Assembly (NCBI GenBank): GCA_021396245.1 | Contig: WNYE01000008.1 | Coordinates: 186,001 to 250,000, forward strand | Reading direction: 5' to 3' | Source: Sporothrix humicola | Taxonomy: Eukaryota; Ascomycota; Sordariomycetes; Ophiostomatales; Ophiostomataceae | Length of the DNA: 64,000 nt | Shown: piece by piece, positions 61,936 to 64,000 of the stretch | How positions within the stretch are numbered: position 1 is the first letter of the stretch | Layout of the letters: each line of letters opens with the position of its first letter | Notes under the pieces: generated by a model | The model's input: the letters and a program-made list of their open reading frames with translations, nothing else | Told to the model about the DNA's origin: nothing | The model's database searches: none | Translations under genes and position numbers: made by a program

Positions 61936-63879
61936 ATTTGCGGTTGAGAGGGGTGGAGGAATTGAACAAGAAGAACAATGGAAAGGTTCGAGAAGGTGGA
62001 GAGAGAAAGGAGAGAAAAGGGAGAGGAAAAAGGGAAGAGAGGAAGACGACGGAAAAGCACGAAATTCTTATGTGTGGATGGATGGAAAAAGCGCTGCGCC
62101 ATATTTTGCGCCTGCTGCTTTGGCTGGGGCTCCGGCATCCCACATCCCACCAAAAACCAAGACCAGCTTCCTCGCTGTGTGTGGATACGCTTTCCCCCGG
62201 GTGGGCTCCTCTTGTGGGAACGAGGAAGTTTCTCTGGCGGGCACAAGGCCGTGAGAGCACACCAGTGGGTTGCACTTGCCCGCACAAAGCAAAAGCCCAC
62301 AGTCCACACAGCTTCGCAGTTGCCCTTGGTTGCTGGCGGTAAATACATCGACTCGATACAGCAACAGGGGGAAGCTGTCCAAAAATTCTAGGGGAGAACC
62401 GTCGTGATTAACCCCCCAAAGTTCCCCCTCCTTCCACAAAAAGCCCCCCCAAAACCCTACAAAACGCGACAGTTTGCTCACCGCTAGTCTTCTTACGGTT
62501 TAGTGCATCTGTCTGGTGATCGGCAAATTCGGAGGAGAACGGCCCCGCTTTGCACACTGAGGCAAAGAAGCAGAGAATCAACAGAGAAACAACGCTTTCC
62601 GACTTCCGCTGAAGAGAGGCAGTACGCAACACCGAACTTGGCGCGAGGTCCGCGGTGACGGCAGATATAAATATGACGAGGTAGAGATCTCGCGGTTTCG
62701 CTCTGAAAACGACAGGAGCATTGTTTACTTCAATTGGCCTATTTTCCCACACACAGGACCTGTAGCCTCGCTGTACTTTTGCAGCCGCTGGGCCGCTGTC
62801 GGAGGTTTCAGGGAGCAGCCGGCGGTGTGAGACGGCAGAACGCGCGCCTTCCACTTAGACGCAGCAGTGTGCGACAGTACGCACTGTATTATGACACTGT
62901 ACGAAGATGGGATCGAAGCTGCACGTTTTCATCCAGTCTTGTCCATGTTCTATTTTCAGACGAGGACGACGTTGCTTGGGTTGGACAGCATCGATCTTCA
63001 CGATGGGTGATATTATATAAATTCGAGTAGGCACACAGCATGGCCAAAGTGGCTGCAATTGCTCGGTCACACCTCGGCCCACAAGCTGCAGGCACAGGTG
63101 GCTCTTTCTTCGAACCTGGGGATGTGACATTTCGTTCCTTCCTCGAACCCGCGAGGCTGTGACGTATTGACACTCAATCATCTGCACCGGATCGTAAGGC
63201 GCAACATTCTGGCCGAGCTGACCCTTTCTGTGTTTACACTTGCAAGTCATATCGCAGTCTCAACAGTGAAGCTATGTCTCATTCTGTCTCATACTCGATG
63301 TACGAACTCTCACCAAGTCCAGAATGACAAAGGCACCTGAACTTTGCATACTATTTGTCCCTACGAAAACCATACGAGCCTCCCCTCCACACGGAAGCTT
63401 CAAAGGATCTGGTCACTGCCTTTGTTGCCAAGTTTTTCTGTTTGCTCTCTTGAATCTCAGCCCCTAGTTCCCCGCGCTTTGGGCAATTCTGGCTGTCGAT
63501 GGCAGGGTGATCGGCGGGGGGCGCCGCCGTGCCAATCGGTGGACGAGAGGCGATATCTCCGTCACAAAATGCATGACCGACACGACCCTGGCCGTTTTGC
63601 GCCTGATTCCACACACCACAAAGGGCAACATGGAAACGATTTGGAACCCGGCCACGGGGCCCTGTTCAGCACGAGTGCCCGATTACGACGTTCTTGAAAG
63701 ATGCATCGCCAAAGAGACGAAAATAAAAGGCCTGGTGTTCCCAGGCTGAGCCAAGACCAACCTGTCACTGTCACTTTCACCCGCCAACTCAAAGATCTTA
63801 TTCATACATTAACACCGTTGAATATCTCTTGGCAGCCTTGCGACTCGACCTTGTCGCTACAACCTTTCACTTACTTAAT
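61936..63879. other. Divergent intergenic region between MDH1 and SDR genes
   Basis: About 1.9 kb. The first 130 bases are purine-rich on the plus strand, that is, a CT-rich MDH1 leader. The last 150 bases are CT-rich upstream of the SDR ATG. No gene or repeat is recognised between. Confidence 0.55.
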
Positions 63880-64000
63880 ATGGCGGAACCATCCAACTTC
63901 TCTCGCGCGTGGACGCAGTTTTTCCCACCGAAGCCAACCTATGTTGAGGCAGATGTCCCTGACCAGACCGGCCGCGTTCACCTTGTCACTGGTGCTAACT
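63880..64000 (+). CDS. Short-chain dehydrogenase/reductase, partial (runs off window)
   Basis: ATG at 63880 (context cttaatATGGC) opens a frame to the window edge, 40 complete codons. It starts MAEPSNFSRAWTQFFPPKP, then ends DQTGRVHLVTGAN, which is the start of the SDR nucleotide-binding motif (TGxxxGxG). The WTQFFPPKPT leader followed by TGRVHLVTGAN resembles fungal retinol dehydrogenase/WW-domain oxidoreductase-like SDRs. The catalytic YxxxK lies beyond the window, so function is limited to the family. A CT-rich leader precedes it. Confidence 0.75.
   Translation, partial: MAEPSNFSRAWTQFFPPKPTYVEADVPDQTGRVHLVTGAN

Noticed and set aside
63110..63160. Two TCGAACC words resembling tRNA T-loops
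   Set aside because: Stems do not pair and no cloverleaf can be drawn.

Overview
The window is nuclear DNA of a filamentous ascomycete. Supporting signs are protein-coding genes interrupted by short GT-AG introns (54 to about 193 nt) with CTAAC/CTGAC-like branch sites, long pyrimidine-rich leaders, and families typical of Pezizomycotina: a Zn2Cys6 regulator, a glutaminase A-like secreted protein, a Myb/SANT-like protein, an OM14-like protein and a PRISE-like reductase. The residue patterns look most like Sordariomycetes (Ophiostomatales-like is a guess from memory of homologues, not a result). No rRNA, intact tRNA, CRISPR array, transposon ORF or plasmid/viral gene was recognised.

Layout. 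0-12 kb is a compact housekeeping stretch: a partial AhpD-like gene (-), BOS1 Golgi SNARE (+), thiamine pyrophosphokinase (-), MIA40 (+), an orphan gene (-), OM14-like (+) and a Myb/SANT-like gene (-). 11.8-18.8 kb is a roughly 7-kb gene-poor gap. 18.8-27 kb carries a secreted pepsin-type protease (+), a zinc alcohol dehydrogenase with a long Ala/Pro/Glu tail (-) and a Whi5/Nrm1-type cell-cycle repressor (-). 29.8 kb has a small basic ORF (+). 30.8-43.2 kb holds four consecutive minus-strand genes: aldo-keto reductase, DHA1/QDR-like MFS exporter, Zn2Cys6 regulator and PRISE-like SDR. This is the closest thing to a functional module in the window, although no polyketide, peptide or terpene backbone gene is present. 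46-54 kb has a large conserved but uncharacterised glycine-rich protein (+), RQT4/TRIP4 (-) and a GtaA-like secreted glutaminase (-). 55.8-62 kb has the P5A-ATPase SPF1 (+) and mitochondrial malate dehydrogenase (-). A partial SDR gene (+) runs off the right edge.

How the genes work together. Several act in mitochondria (MIA40 import, OM14 outer membrane, MDH1, possibly the aldo-keto reductase) or in the ER/Golgi (BOS1, SPF1), but these look like ordinary dispersed housekeeping loci. The most distinctive observations are two genes within 8 kb whose start codon lies at a splice junction (BOS1: intron directly after ATG; OM14: intron inside the ATG), a regulator gene with two frame-preserving introns and a tandem acceptor, the ADH tail, and a 9-base word (TACGTCGTA) found five times, always between genes. 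I saw no convincing evidence of a wholly new biological system. Coordinates of spliced genes were worked out by eye from splice signals and reading frame.
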